From VGEM01 sp033764265 (lineage in GTDB: Bacteria > Pseudomonadota > Alphaproteobacteria > Rhodospirillales > Rhodospirillaceae): 29,629 nt of DNA. Location: NCBI GenBank assembly GCA_033764265.1, contig JANRJB010000020.1, forward strand, positions 1-29,629. The letters run 5' to 3'. Below are positions 22,112 through 29,629 of the stretch, in pieces (position 1 is the first letter of the stretch; each line of letters starts with the position of its first letter). A program made the position numbers and the translations under genes. The notes under the pieces were generated by a model. That model was given only the letters and a program-made list of their open reading frames with translations, was not told where the DNA came from and did not search any database.

Positions 22112-23197
22112 CTATGCCCCGCCCGCCGGGGTCGGTAAATCGCCGCCGATGCGGGCACGCACGGCGCGGAACGCGCTCAGATAACCCTCGACCACGGCGG
22201 TTTCCGAGAACTCGGCCGCCGCGCGCGCCAAACCCGCAGCGGCCAGTGCCGCCGCCCGCGCCGGATCGGCCGACAGGTCGGCGATGGCGCGCGCCAGGCC
22301 ATCGGCATCGTCGACGTCGACCAGCAGGCCGTCGATGCCGTCGCGCACCAGCGCCGCGGGGCCCTGCGCGCGGGCGGCGATCAGTGGACGCCCATAGGCC
22401 CAGGCGTTGACCACGACGTTGCCGAAGGGCTCGTGCCGCGACGGCACCAGCACGATATCGGCGGCGCGCAGCAACGCCGCGCGGTCGTCGCGCCAGCCGA
22501 GGAACCGCACGCGCGGACGCACGCCCAGGTCACCGGCCAGCCGCTCGAGCACGGCCCGCTCGCCGCCCTCGCCCGCGATCCACAACTCCGCGTCCTTCAC
22601 TTGCGCGAGCGCACGCAGGGCCACGTCGATGCCCTTGACCGTTTCGAGTCGCGCCAGGATCAGCAGAACGCGGGCTGATGGGGCGGCTGCGCCCGAAGCC
22701 CGAACCGGTGCCCGGTCCGGCGCCGCGCCGGGTTCGACCGGACAGAAGTTGGGCACGTGAAACACCAGCGCCGGATCGCGCCCGGCGTTGCGGATGTGCG
22801 CGCAGATGTCGGCGGTGTTGCCGATCAGCGCCTGACACGTGCGGTAGTACTTGAGATCGTAATAGCCGCCGAGCCGGCCGACGGTGACGTGGCGGTCGCC
22901 GGCGCGCGGCCTGGGCACGGCGGCGGCGGCGCGGTTCATCCAGGCCAGCACCACGTCGGGCTGGAAGTCGGCGATGGCGCGGCCGATGGTCCGGCGCGTC
23001 GCCAGGTCCAGGATGCCGCCGAAGCGCGCGGTCGAAACGGCGATTCCAGCCGCCGACAACGAATCCAATCGGCCGGGCGCGGGCCGCGTGACCACGTGCT
23101 GCGCCACGCCCGCGCGGGCGAACGCGCACGCCAGATCGACGAAAAAGGTTTCCGCGCCGCCGTGAGCGGCCCCGGCCATGAGTTGCAACAGGCGCAC
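22112..23197 (-). CDS. GT4-type glycosyltransferase
   Basis: 361 aa GT-B fold glycosyltransferase. N-terminal LLQLMAGAAHGGAETFFVDLACAF is the acceptor-side start of the GT4 family; the C-terminal half has LLILARLETVKGIDVALRAL, LWIAGEGGE, VRFLGWRDD and SRHEPFGNVVVNAWAYGRPLIA. In the EX7E donor motif the first Glu is E256 but the second position is N264, not Glu. The likely role is sugar transfer to an envelope glycan or lipid; donor and acceptor are unknown. Start is GTG. First gene of the minus-strand operon running into the Mla genes, and divergent from the acyltransferase. Confidence 0.9.
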   Translation of the reverse strand: MRLLQLMAGAAHGGAETFFVDLACAFARAGVAQHVVTRPAPGRLDSLSAAGIAVSTARFGGILDLATRRTIGRAIADFQPDVVLAWMNRAAAAVPRPRAGDRHVTVGRLGGYYDLKYYRTCQALIGNTADICAHIRNAGRDPALVFHVPNFCPVEPGAAPDRAPVRASGAAAPSARVLLILARLETVKGIDVALRALAQVKDAELWIAGEGGERAVLERLAGDLGVRPRVRFLGWRDDRAALLRAADIVLVPSRHEPFGNVVVNAWAYGRPLIAARAQGPAALVRDGIDGLLVDVDDADGLARAIADLSADPARAAALAAAGLARAAAEFSETAVVEGYLSAFRAVRARIGGDLPTPAGGA

Positions 23198-23292
23198 GTG
23201 CTATGACTGGCTTGGTGGTCATCCCTCCGCCCGTGGCGGGCCGAGGCTTGCTTCGGGGAATGGGGTGGCTTACCAGCCCACTCTAATCGCAC

Positions 23293-24219
23293 ATGGCCGG
23301 CCCGAACACCTCCTCCCCCAGCGCTGCGCCCCAGGCCGATCCCGCGCCGGCCGTCCGTTTGCGTCATCGCCTGGAAGCGGTCCTGGCGGGCTGGGCCCTG
23401 GCGGCGCTGGCCAAGCTGAACTTCCCGTTGGCGTCGGACGCGGGCGCGGCCCTCGCCCGCCTGCTCGGCCCGCTCGGCGGCGCATGGCGCACCGCGCGCG
23501 CCAACCTCGACCTCGCGCTGCCCGAACTGGACGCCGGAACGCGGCAGGCCATCGCCCGCCAGGCGTTCGCCAATTTCGGACGGGTGATGGCGGAATACGC
23601 CCAGCTGCCGTGGCTGTGGCGCACGCGTTGGGACCGTTTCATCGACGTGACCGGCCGCGAGCACCTGCAAAGCCTGGGCCGCAAGGGCGCCATCGTGTTC
23701 TCGGCGCACCTGGGAAATTGGGAACTGATCCCGATGGTGCTGGCCGCGCTGGGCAAGCCGGCGATGATCGTCTACCGCGCGCCCAACAACCCGCTGGTGG
23801 ACGCGCGCATCGCCGCGATCCGCGGCCAGTATGCCGCCGGACTGGCGGCCAAGGGCGCCGAGGGCGCGCGCGAGATCGTCGATCACCTGAAGGCGGGCGG
23901 CGTGGTCTACATGCTGGTCGATCAGAAGATGAACACGGGCCTGGAGGTTCCATTTTTCGGTCGCGGCGCCATGACCGGCAAGGCGGTGGCGCGGTTGGCC
24001 CTGCGTCATGCCTGTGCGCTGGTGCCGGCCCGCTGCGAGCGCCTGGGCGATTGCAAGTTTCGCGTCAGCTTCGAAGCGCCGGTGTGGCCCGCCGGCAGCG
24101 ACCGCGACGAGGCCGACGTGCGCGAGGTGCTGACGCGCATCAATCAGCGCATCGAGGCGTGGGTGCGCGCGACACCGGGGCAGTGGCTGTGGATGCACCA
24201 GCGCTGGCCGAAGGCGTGA
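23293..24219 (+). CDS. Lysophospholipid/lipid A-type acyltransferase (LpxL/HtrB family)
   Basis: 308 aa. The family catalytic motif HX4E is H139-E144 in FSAHLGNWELIPM; a second block is MLVDQKMNTGLEVPFFGRGAMTGKAVARLA, and the end GQWLWMHQRWP is typical. A hydrophobic stretch near residues 28-45 should anchor it to the inner membrane. In the family it transfers a secondary acyl chain to lipid A precursors; distant members make ornithine or other lipids, so the acceptor is not certain. Start ATG gives MAGPNTSS. Its stop overlaps the methyltransferase GTG start (GTGA). Confidence 0.93.
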   Translation: MAGPNTSSPSAAPQADPAPAVRLRHRLEAVLAGWALAALAKLNFPLASDAGAALARLLGPLGGAWRTARANLDLALPELDAGTRQAIARQAFANFGRVMAEYAQLPWLWRTRWDRFIDVTGREHLQSLGRKGAIVFSAHLGNWELIPMVLAALGKPAMIVYRAPNNPLVDARIAAIRGQYAAGLAAKGAEGAREIVDHLKAGGVVYMLVDQKMNTGLEVPFFGRGAMTGKAVARLALRHACALVPARCERLGDCKFRVSFEAPVWPAGSDRDEADVREVLTRINQRIEAWVRATPGQWLWMHQRWPKA

Positions 24220-25202
24220 CCGCCGGCGGCGACTCCGGCGTGCGCTCGGCCTGCCCGCTGTGCGCGGGCACGGACCACGAGATCGTCGGCACGCGCGATC
24301 GGTCGGGCGCGCCGCTGACCAGTGCGCTGTGCCGGGCGTGCGGGCACGTTTACACCGTGCCGCGACCGACGGCTCAGGACCTCTCGGCCTATTATGCCCT
24401 GCGCTACAGGCAGGACTACAAGTCGGTTGCCGCGCCCAAGGCCAAGCATGTCTGGCGTGCCGGCCAGCGCGCCGCCGAACGCTTACTGCATTTGCTGAAC
24501 GCCGTGCGCCCGCCGGCTGCGGTGCTGGACGTGGGCGCCGGCGGCGGCGAGTTCGTGTACCTGGCCCGCCGTGCCGGGTTCGCCGCCCGCGGCATCGAGC
24601 CGCATCAGGGCTACGCCGCCCACGCCCGCGAACGACTTGGCCTGGATGTGGCAAACGCCGATTTTCAGTCGGCCGACATCGCGGCGCACTCATGCGACGT
24701 CATCACGCTGCATCACGTGCTGGAGCACCTGCCCGATCCGCCGGCGGCCATGGCGCGCCTGCGCGGCTGGCTGAAACCCGCCGGCCGGCTGATCGTCGAA
24801 GTCCCCAACGTGCTGTCCTGGTACCACGCGCCGCGGCGACGGTTTCACCGGGCCCACGTGCAGAGCTTCAACCGGACCGGACTTGAAAACCTGATCGCCA
24901 ACGCGGGCTTTGAAGTGATCGCGGTGCAATTGACGCCGCACACCGCCCATCTCAATCTGGTCGCGCGCAAGGCCGACCCGCCGCCGTCCATAACGTGGCG
25001 CGACGCGTCGGCCGAGGTGCGCGACGGATTGGCGCGCCATACGGCGCTGGCTCATGCGCTGTCGGGCCGGCCGCTGCGCCGGCTGTGGGCCAACCTCAAA
25101 CGCCCCTTGGCCGAGCGGCGGGCCTTGATGCGCATCAAGGGCGCGCCGGATGCGCGGGCCATATTGGACGCGATCGCACGCGAGCACGGATGGACCGCAT
25201 GA
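24216..25202 (+). CDS. Class I SAM methyltransferase with N-terminal zinc ribbon
   Basis: 328 aa from a GTG overlapping the acyltransferase stop. The N-terminal CPLC (C13, C16) and CRAC (C39, C42) form a probable zinc ribbon, as in sugar C-methyltransferase-like proteins. SAM motif I is VLDVGAGGGEF (103-113), followed by GIEPHQGYAAHARE, TLHHVLEHLPDP and LKPAGRLIVEVPN. The C-terminal 70 residues are basic and helical. The substrate is unknown; neighbours suggest an envelope glycan or lipid head group. It is coupled on both sides (GTGA, ATGA). Confidence 0.88.
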   Translation: MTAGGDSGVRSACPLCAGTDHEIVGTRDRSGAPLTSALCRACGHVYTVPRPTAQDLSAYYALRYRQDYKSVAAPKAKHVWRAGQRAAERLLHLLNAVRPPAAVLDVGAGGGEFVYLARRAGFAARGIEPHQGYAAHARERLGLDVANADFQSADIAAHSCDVITLHHVLEHLPDPPAAMARLRGWLKPAGRLIVEVPNVLSWYHAPRRRFHRAHVQSFNRTGLENLIANAGFEVIAVQLTPHTAHLNLVARKADPPPSITWRDASAEVRDGLARHTALAHALSGRPLRRLWANLKRPLAERRALMRIKGAPDARAILDAIAREHGWTA

Positions 25203-26614
25203 TTGACCGCATCGCTGGACGACCCCTCGGCCGCCGCGCCCTGTTGTCGGGCGCCGCACTGGCCCCGCTGGCGGCGCCACGGCGCCTGCGCGCCGCCGAC
25301 GAGGCCGACGTGCTGGTGATCGGCGCAGGATTGTCGGGCCTGCATGCCGCGCAGATTCTGGAAGACGCCGGCTTGAGCGTGACGGTGCTGGAAGCCGACA
25401 GCCGCGTCGGCGGCCGCGTGCGCACGCTGCTCGACAAGCCCGAGACGCCCGAGGCCGGCGGCTCCGAGGTCGGCCCGCTTTATGCCCGGGTGCTGGACCA
25501 GATCGATCGATTCAAGCTGGAGCGCCAGCCGTGGCAGATCGACGGCATCGACTTCGCGCTGAATGTCGGCGGTACGCTGATGGCGGCCAAGGACTGGCCG
25601 ACGGCGCCCGCCAACACGCTGCCGCCGCCGTTGCGCGCCGCGCCGTTACCGGCGCTGAATGCCACCCTGATGCCGCGCCCGAGCGGCCTGGCCGAGCTCG
25701 ACAGCTGGCTGGACGAAAGCCGCGGCGCCGACGACCCCTCGCTGCACGACTACTTCGTGTCCAAAGGGGCCGACGCGGAGGCCTTGCGGCTGTTGACCTG
25801 CATGATCCAGGCGGACTCCCTGAAGGACGAGTCACTGCTGTGGAACCTACGCGGCCAGAAACTGTTGGAGTGGGGTCGCGGCAACGGCCCGTTCATGCAC
25901 GTGGTCGGCGGCATGAGCCGGGTGCCGATGGCCATGGCCGGCGCGCTGAAAGGCGGCGTGCGCCTGAACACCGCGGTCACCGCCATCGCCAGCGACGGGG
26001 CGGGCGCGTCGGTGACCTGCGCCGACGGCCGCGTGCTGAAATCCAGGTTCGTGGTCTGTACCGTGCCGGCCAGCGTGCTGCGCGCGATCAAGATCGACCC
26101 GCCGCTGCCGCCGCTGCAGGCCGACGCGGTGGCGTCGATTCCCTACGGACAATCCACCAGCATCTTCTTCGCCATCAAGCAGCCGTACTGGGAGGCCGAT
26201 GGCCTCGGCGCGTCGTTATGGACCGACGGCGCGGCGGGCCGGTCGTATCGCTGGGTGATTCCCAACGGCACCTACGTCTGGATGTTCCTGACCGGCGCGG
26301 CCAACAAGGCCGTGCGCGGCATGTCCGAGGCCGACGTGATCGCCTATGCCACGCGCGAGCTGCACGCGGCCCGGCCCAGTACGGTGGGCCGCCTGGACCC
26401 CATCGCCGCGGTCAACTGGAGCGCCAATCCGTTTTCGCGCGGCACCTTCGCCTACCGCAAGCCGGGCCAGATCGCCAAGTTCGGCAACGTCGCCGCCCAG
26501 GCCCACGGCCGCATCCATTTCGCCGGCGAGCACACCGCGGTGCTGCAAAGCGGCATGGAGGGCGCGATGGAATCCGGCGAACGCGCCGCGCTGGACGTGC
26601 TGCAGCGGGTGTGA
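25199..26614 (+). CDS. FAD-dependent amine oxidase family protein, probable Tat substrate
   Basis: 471 aa. The N-terminus GRPLGRRALLSGAALAPLAA has a twin-arginine pair (R12-R13) and a hydrophobic core, suggesting Tat export with FAD bound. The FAD dinucleotide motif is VLVIGAGLSGLHAAQ (38-51) with VLEADSRVGGRVRT; the C-terminal GRIHFAGEHTAVLQSGMEGAMESGERAA closes the FAD site as in flavin monoamine oxidases. The substrate could be an amine or an unsaturated lipid or carotenoid. The ATG overlaps the methyltransferase stop (ATGA); an ATG nine bases earlier is possible. It ends one base from the convergent solute-binding gene. Confidence 0.9.
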   Translation: MIDRIAGRPLGRRALLSGAALAPLAAPRRLRAADEADVLVIGAGLSGLHAAQILEDAGLSVTVLEADSRVGGRVRTLLDKPETPEAGGSEVGPLYARVLDQIDRFKLERQPWQIDGIDFALNVGGTLMAAKDWPTAPANTLPPPLRAAPLPALNATLMPRPSGLAELDSWLDESRGADDPSLHDYFVSKGADAEALRLLTCMIQADSLKDESLLWNLRGQKLLEWGRGNGPFMHVVGGMSRVPMAMAGALKGGVRLNTAVTAIASDGAGASVTCADGRVLKSRFVVCTVPASVLRAIKIDPPLPPLQADAVASIPYGQSTSIFFAIKQPYWEADGLGASLWTDGAAGRSYRWVIPNGTYVWMFLTGAANKAVRGMSEADVIAYATRELHAARPSTVGRLDPIAAVNWSANPFSRGTFAYRKPGQIAKFGNVAAQAHGRIHFAGEHTAVLQSGMEGAMESGERAALDVLQRV

Positions 26615-26615
26615 G

Positions 26616-28130
26616 CTACCGCGCGATCTCGACCTTGTGATACTCGGGCACGCGGTTGGCGAGCGAGAGCCCTGTCACGTGTGCGCCGGCGCCGAACAGG
26701 TCGAACACCTCGATCAGGAAAATCGCCGGCGCGGCGTCGTGATAGGCGCGCGCGAGGTCGCGCAGCAGCGCCTCGCGCTTGACCGGGTCCAGCTCCTGGT
26801 TGGCGGTCTCCAGCTGATCGGTGATGACACGGTCGCAGAAGTGCGGATTGGGCCTGAGGCACGAGTAGATTTCCATCGGCCGGGCGATGTCGTTGTAGGG
26901 CGCGGCGTTCCAGCCCAGCACGAAGCCGTCGGTCTCGGCCGGCCAGGTCCCGGTGAGATACAGGTTGAGCCAGGTCGGAAAGGTGACGGTCTGCAGCTCA
27001 AGATCGACGCCAACCTTGGCCAGCATCTCGGCGGTGGTCTGGTAGATGGCCGCATCCGCCGGCGTGCGGTCGATCATCACCTGAAAGCGCAGCTTGAGCG
27101 GGCGATCGGGGCCATAGCCCGCTTCGGCCAGCAGCGCGCGGGCCTTGTCGGGGTCGAACGGATAGGGCGTCACGTCGGGGTTGTAGCCGGCGGTCTCGCG
27201 GCTGGCGGGCTGGCCCGACGGCACCGTCAGGCCGGCCAGCAGGCCCGCGACGATCGCCTGCTTGTCGACCGCGTAGTTGAGCGCCCGGCGCACGCGAACG
27301 TCGTTGGCGGGCGAAGGCCGCGCCGGATCGACCCGGAACGCCAGCGACTGCACCGACATGGCCGGGCCGCGCACCACTACGCCGCCGGCAGCCTCGATGG
27401 TCGCCACGTCATCCACGCCCAGATTGCCGGCGATGTCGATCTGACGCGACAACAGCGCCTGCACCCGCGCCGGGTTGTCGGGCAGGTTGATGATGGTCAG
27501 CCGCTCGGCCTTGGGCGCGCGCCAGGACTGCTTGAACGCGTCGAAGCGGATGCGGCCCGCGCCCGCGCCCCAATCGACCACCTTGAACGAACCGGTGGTG
27601 GCCGGGGTCTGGGCGAACTTGTCCGGGCCCAGCTCGGCCCAGGCCTGGGGCGCGACCATCGACACCGCCGACATGCGGCGCGGCAGGACCGCATCGGGCT
27701 TCTCGGTGCGGATGATGACGGTGAGATCGTCAACCTTCTCGGCGGTGACGACGTCGCGGATTTCGGTGCCGATCACCGAGCGGGCGCCATCGGGCGTCTT
27801 CAGCCAGGCGATGGTTTTCACCACGGCGTCGGCGGTGAACGGCTCGCCGTTGGAGAAGGTGACGTCCGGGCGCAGCCTAAAGCGCCAGAGGGTCGGCTCG
27901 ATGTTCTCCCAGCCGAGCGCCAGCGCGGGTTGCAGGCCGCCATCGGGGTCGAGCTGGGTCAGCCCGTCGAACATCGCCGCCCAGGTGTAGCTGGACGGCG
28001 AGCCGTTGGCCATGAACGGGTTGCCGAAGCTGGGCGGCACGCCCTTGGAGCCGTAGCGGATGTCGAAGGCGTCGGCCGGCGACAGCCCCGCCAGCAGCGC
28101 TGCGACCAGGACCGCGGCGCGTGCGGTCAT
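26616..28130 (-). CDS. ABC transporter family 5 solute-binding protein
   Basis: 504 aa periplasmic binding protein of the DppA/OppA/NikA class. Signal peptide TARAAVLVAALLAGLSPADA with cleavage near residue 21. Family features are LQPALALGWENIEPTLWRFRLRPDVTFSNGEPFTADAV, VRRALNYAVDKQAIV, PFDPDKARALLAEAGY and HDAAPAIFLIEVFDLFG. The ligand may be a peptide, opine, glycoside or similar. No permease or ATPase gene is next to it; instead its ATG overlaps the ferredoxin stop (ATGA). Confidence 0.93.
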   Translation of the reverse strand: MTARAAVLVAALLAGLSPADAFDIRYGSKGVPPSFGNPFMANGSPSSYTWAAMFDGLTQLDPDGGLQPALALGWENIEPTLWRFRLRPDVTFSNGEPFTADAVVKTIAWLKTPDGARSVIGTEIRDVVTAEKVDDLTVIIRTEKPDAVLPRRMSAVSMVAPQAWAELGPDKFAQTPATTGSFKVVDWGAGAGRIRFDAFKQSWRAPKAERLTIINLPDNPARVQALLSRQIDIAGNLGVDDVATIEAAGGVVVRGPAMSVQSLAFRVDPARPSPANDVRVRRALNYAVDKQAIVAGLLAGLTVPSGQPASRETAGYNPDVTPYPFDPDKARALLAEAGYGPDRPLKLRFQVMIDRTPADAAIYQTTAEMLAKVGVDLELQTVTFPTWLNLYLTGTWPAETDGFVLGWNAAPYNDIARPMEIYSCLRPNPHFCDRVITDQLETANQELDPVKREALLRDLARAYHDAAPAIFLIEVFDLFGAGAHVTGLSLANRVPEYHKVEIAR

Positions 28131-28444
28131 TCTTCCGGCGCAACCGTCAGGGTGATGCCGTCCAAAGCCGGCGTCAGCTTGATCTGGCACGACAGGCGCG
28201 AGTTGGCGGGCCGGTAGCTCTCGGTTTCCGACACCAGTTCCTGCTCGTCGTCCGAGCGCGCCGGCAGCTTGCCGGTCCAGGCGTCGTCGATGAACACGTG
28301 GCAGGTGGCGCACGAACAGCAGCCGCCGCAGATGGCCTCGACGTCCATGTTGTGATCGCGCAGCGCTTCCATCAGCGTCTGGCCGGCCTTGGCCTGGATG
28401 GTGTGCTTCTGTCCGGCGCGGTTGGTGACGTGAATGACCGTCAT
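28127..28444 (-). CDS. 2Fe-2S ferredoxin, adrenodoxin/ISC-like
   Basis: 105 aa. The cluster ligands follow CX5CX2C-Xn-C: C39, C45, C48 in AICGGCCSCATCHVFI and C86 in RLSCQIKL. Extra cysteines C42 and C43 sit inside the loop. The DDEQELV stretch is typical of vertebrate-type ferredoxins that serve P450s or Fe-S assembly. It lacks nearby reductase or isc genes. The downstream start of the solute-binding protein overlaps its stop. A small inverted repeat lies 22 bases upstream. Confidence 0.93.
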   Translation of the reverse strand: MTVIHVTNRAGQKHTIQAKAGQTLMEALRDHNMDVEAICGGCCSCATCHVFIDDAWTGKLPARSDDEQELVSETESYRPANSRLSCQIKLTPALDGITLTVAPEE

Positions 28445-28465
28445 GGCGGCTGTGCCTGTACCCCA

Positions 28466-28483
28466 AAGTGAACGGGCTCACTT
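28466..28483. promoter_or_regulatory. Small inverted repeat upstream of the ferredoxin gene
   Basis: AAGTGA, six bases, TCACTT: perfect 6-base arms in the 178-base divergent gap between the ferredoxin and methyltransferase genes. It could be an operator. The same gap holds a direct repeat GGGCAATCGC (28518-28527 and 28542-28551). I see no convincing promoter or gene in the rest. Confidence 0.3.
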
Positions 28484-28622
28484 AGCGAGCGGCGGCGCGG
28501 CGGGCAAGCGGGAAGTGGGGCAATCGCCGGTTTTGGCCGCCGGGCAATCGCGGCGGGACTTGTCTGGCCCGGCGGTTCGGCCTAAGTCGGCGGGGTCATC
28601 GGTTGAACGAGGGCGCCCCACC

Positions 28623-29629
28623 ATGGCCGATCTCCTGCCCCCCACCTACGACCGTGTCGGCCGGCACGGCCTGTCGCCCGAGGTCGGCCACGACGACATT
28701 GCCCGATTCAATGTCCTGACCAGCTTCAACGTCCACCTGGGCCAGCGCATCTTCCCCGGCACCAAGGTGGCGTTCGAGAATCGCGTGCGGCCGTCGTTCG
28801 AGAAAACGCACGGCCGGCCAGTCGCCGACCAGCGCGAGGTGCGCGCCGCCATGCGCGCCGACCCGGCCTATCAGATGTGGGCGGCCTTGCGCCGCAACAC
28901 CATGGAGATGCGCCAGCAAAGCGGCCGCGCGGTGGTGCTGCGCCAGCTCGACCGCCTCAACGCCAAGGCCGCCGCCTACAACGAGGGCAAGAACACCCTG
29001 CAGCTCGACCCGTCGGTGCCGGTGCCCGACTACCTCGCCGCCGTCGACAACCACTGGATGCCGGGCAGCTACTACACCGAGGTCGTGCCCGGCGACGTGA
29101 CGGCGGGCGCCTGCTACGACGCCGGGCTGTTCGTCACCACCGCCGGCTCCATGAGCGCGCGTGGCGACGGCGCCGGCCGGGCGCTGGTGAAATACCTGCG
29201 CCAGGCCCATCCCGATTTCCGCCCGAGGCGGATCATGGACCTGGGCGGCGGCATCGGCGTCAACACCCTGCCGCTGGCCGCCGCCTTTCCCGAGGCCGAC
29301 GTAATTGTGGTCGACGTGGCCGCGCCGACGCTGCGCTACGGCCACGCCCGCGCCCAGAGCCTGGGCTATTCCAACGTGCAGTTCGTGCAGATGAGCGCCG
29401 ACGACCTGCGCTTCGATGCCGGCAGCTTCGACTGGATCCAGACCACCATGTTCTGGCACGAAACTTCGTCGGCGACGCTGACCCGGGGCTTGACGCGCAT
29501 CCACGAACTGCTGAAGCCCGGCGGGCTGTGCCTGAACATCGAGCAGCCCAACTTCACGCCCGAGACGCCGGTGTGGGACCGCTTCAGCCGCGACTGGGAC
29601 AGCTGGTACAACAACGAGCCGTTCTGGGC
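28623..29629 (+). CDS. Class I SAM-dependent methyltransferase (3' end beyond window)
   Basis: 335 complete codons are visible with no stop. The N-terminal 190 residues are largely helical and not a common domain I can name (FNVHLGQRIFPGTKVAFENRV, AYQMWAALRRNTMEMRQQSGRA). The methyltransferase domain begins about 203: IMDLGGGIGVNTLPLA (motif I), VIVVDVAAPTLRYGHA, FVQMSADDLRF, WIQTTMFWHETSS and LLKPGGLCLNIEQPNF. The ATG follows GAGGGCG. The large N-terminal part suggests a small-molecule methyltransferase with a substrate lid; the substrate is unknown. Confidence 0.85.
   Translation, partial: MADLLPPTYDRVGRHGLSPEVGHDDIARFNVLTSFNVHLGQRIFPGTKVAFENRVRPSFEKTHGRPVADQREVRAAMRADPAYQMWAALRRNTMEMRQQSGRAVVLRQLDRLNAKAAAYNEGKNTLQLDPSVPVPDYLAAVDNHWMPGSYYTEVVPGDVTAGACYDAGLFVTTAGSMSARGDGAGRALVKYLRQAHPDFRPRRIMDLGGGIGVNTLPLAAAFPEADVIVVDVAAPTLRYGHARAQSLGYSNVQFVQMSADDLRFDAGSFDWIQTTMFWHETSSATLTRGLTRIHELLKPGGLCLNIEQPNFTPETPVWDRFSRDWDSWYNNEPFW

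Noticed and set aside
20433..22184. Long plus-strand open frame opposite the phosphatase-kinase
   Set aside because: The His/Gly/Arg-rich translation has no domain, while the minus strand has three clear domains.
22936..24693. Long minus-strand open frame across the divergent gap
   Set aside because: It spans the glycosyltransferase start, the intergenic gap and the antisense of the acyltransferase; its Arg-rich translation has no recognisable domain.
1..29629. Mobile elements, CRISPR arrays, tRNA or rRNA genes
   Set aside because: No transposase, integrase, regularly spaced repeats, or tRNA/rRNA-like sequence was seen on either strand.

Overview
The window is GC-rich, gene-dense chromosomal DNA from what looks like an alphaproteobacterium, probably of the Rhodospirillales type. 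This is an inference from the run ispH-thrB-rnhA-peroxiredoxin, the two-subunit glycine decarboxylase, the threonine synthase-M16 protease pair and the protein sequences; no rRNA or other marker is present. I see no tRNA, rRNA, CRISPR array, insertion sequence or phage gene. Many neighbouring genes overlap by 1-4 bases (ATGA, GTGA), so most of the window is in tightly coupled operons.

1-4790 (minus strand): a glycine cleavage operon gcvT-gcvH-gcvPA-gcvPB, the last gene cut by the window edge. It is preceded by a tandem glycine riboswitch whose second aptamer contains an 8-base sequence exactly complementary to the gcvT ribosome binding site. A palindromic repeat is inserted in frame inside gcvPB, and a different palindromic repeat cluster fills the gcvPA-gcvH gap.

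4786-10084: a lipoprotein and a double-CDGSH iron-sulfur protein (minus), then ispH, thrB and rnhA (plus), a convergent peroxiredoxin sharing a palindromic stop with rnhA, yqgE, and an ASCH-like protein with a C-terminal winged-helix-like part.

10053-15766 (minus): threonine synthase, an M16 zinc protease, then a tightly coupled three-dehydrogenase cassette (HpsN-like histidinol dehydrogenase paralogue, lambda-crystallin-type 3-hydroxyacyl-CoA dehydrogenase, SDR). Its substrate cannot be read from the sequence.

15920-16613 (minus): a small DUF4160/DUF2442-HTH pair preceded by a perfect inverted repeat, which looks like an autoregulated toxin-antitoxin-like module.

16653-23197 (minus): the most interesting block. 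A glycosyltransferase, a GAF-PP2C phosphatase-HATPase kinase fusion (RsbU and RsbW activities in one chain), a STAS protein with an intact phosphorylatable DSSG motif, and the Mla-type lipid transporter (MlaE permease, MlaF ATPase, MlaD MCE protein, auxiliary lipoprotein) form one apparent operon. This suggests that partner-switch phosphorylation of the MlaB-like STAS subunit controls phospholipid transport.

23293-29629: a divergent plus-strand operon with a lipid A-type acyltransferase, a zinc-ribbon methyltransferase and a flavin amine oxidase; then a convergent 2Fe-2S ferredoxin coupled to a family-5 solute-binding protein (minus); and the start of a second methyltransferase (plus) that runs off the window.
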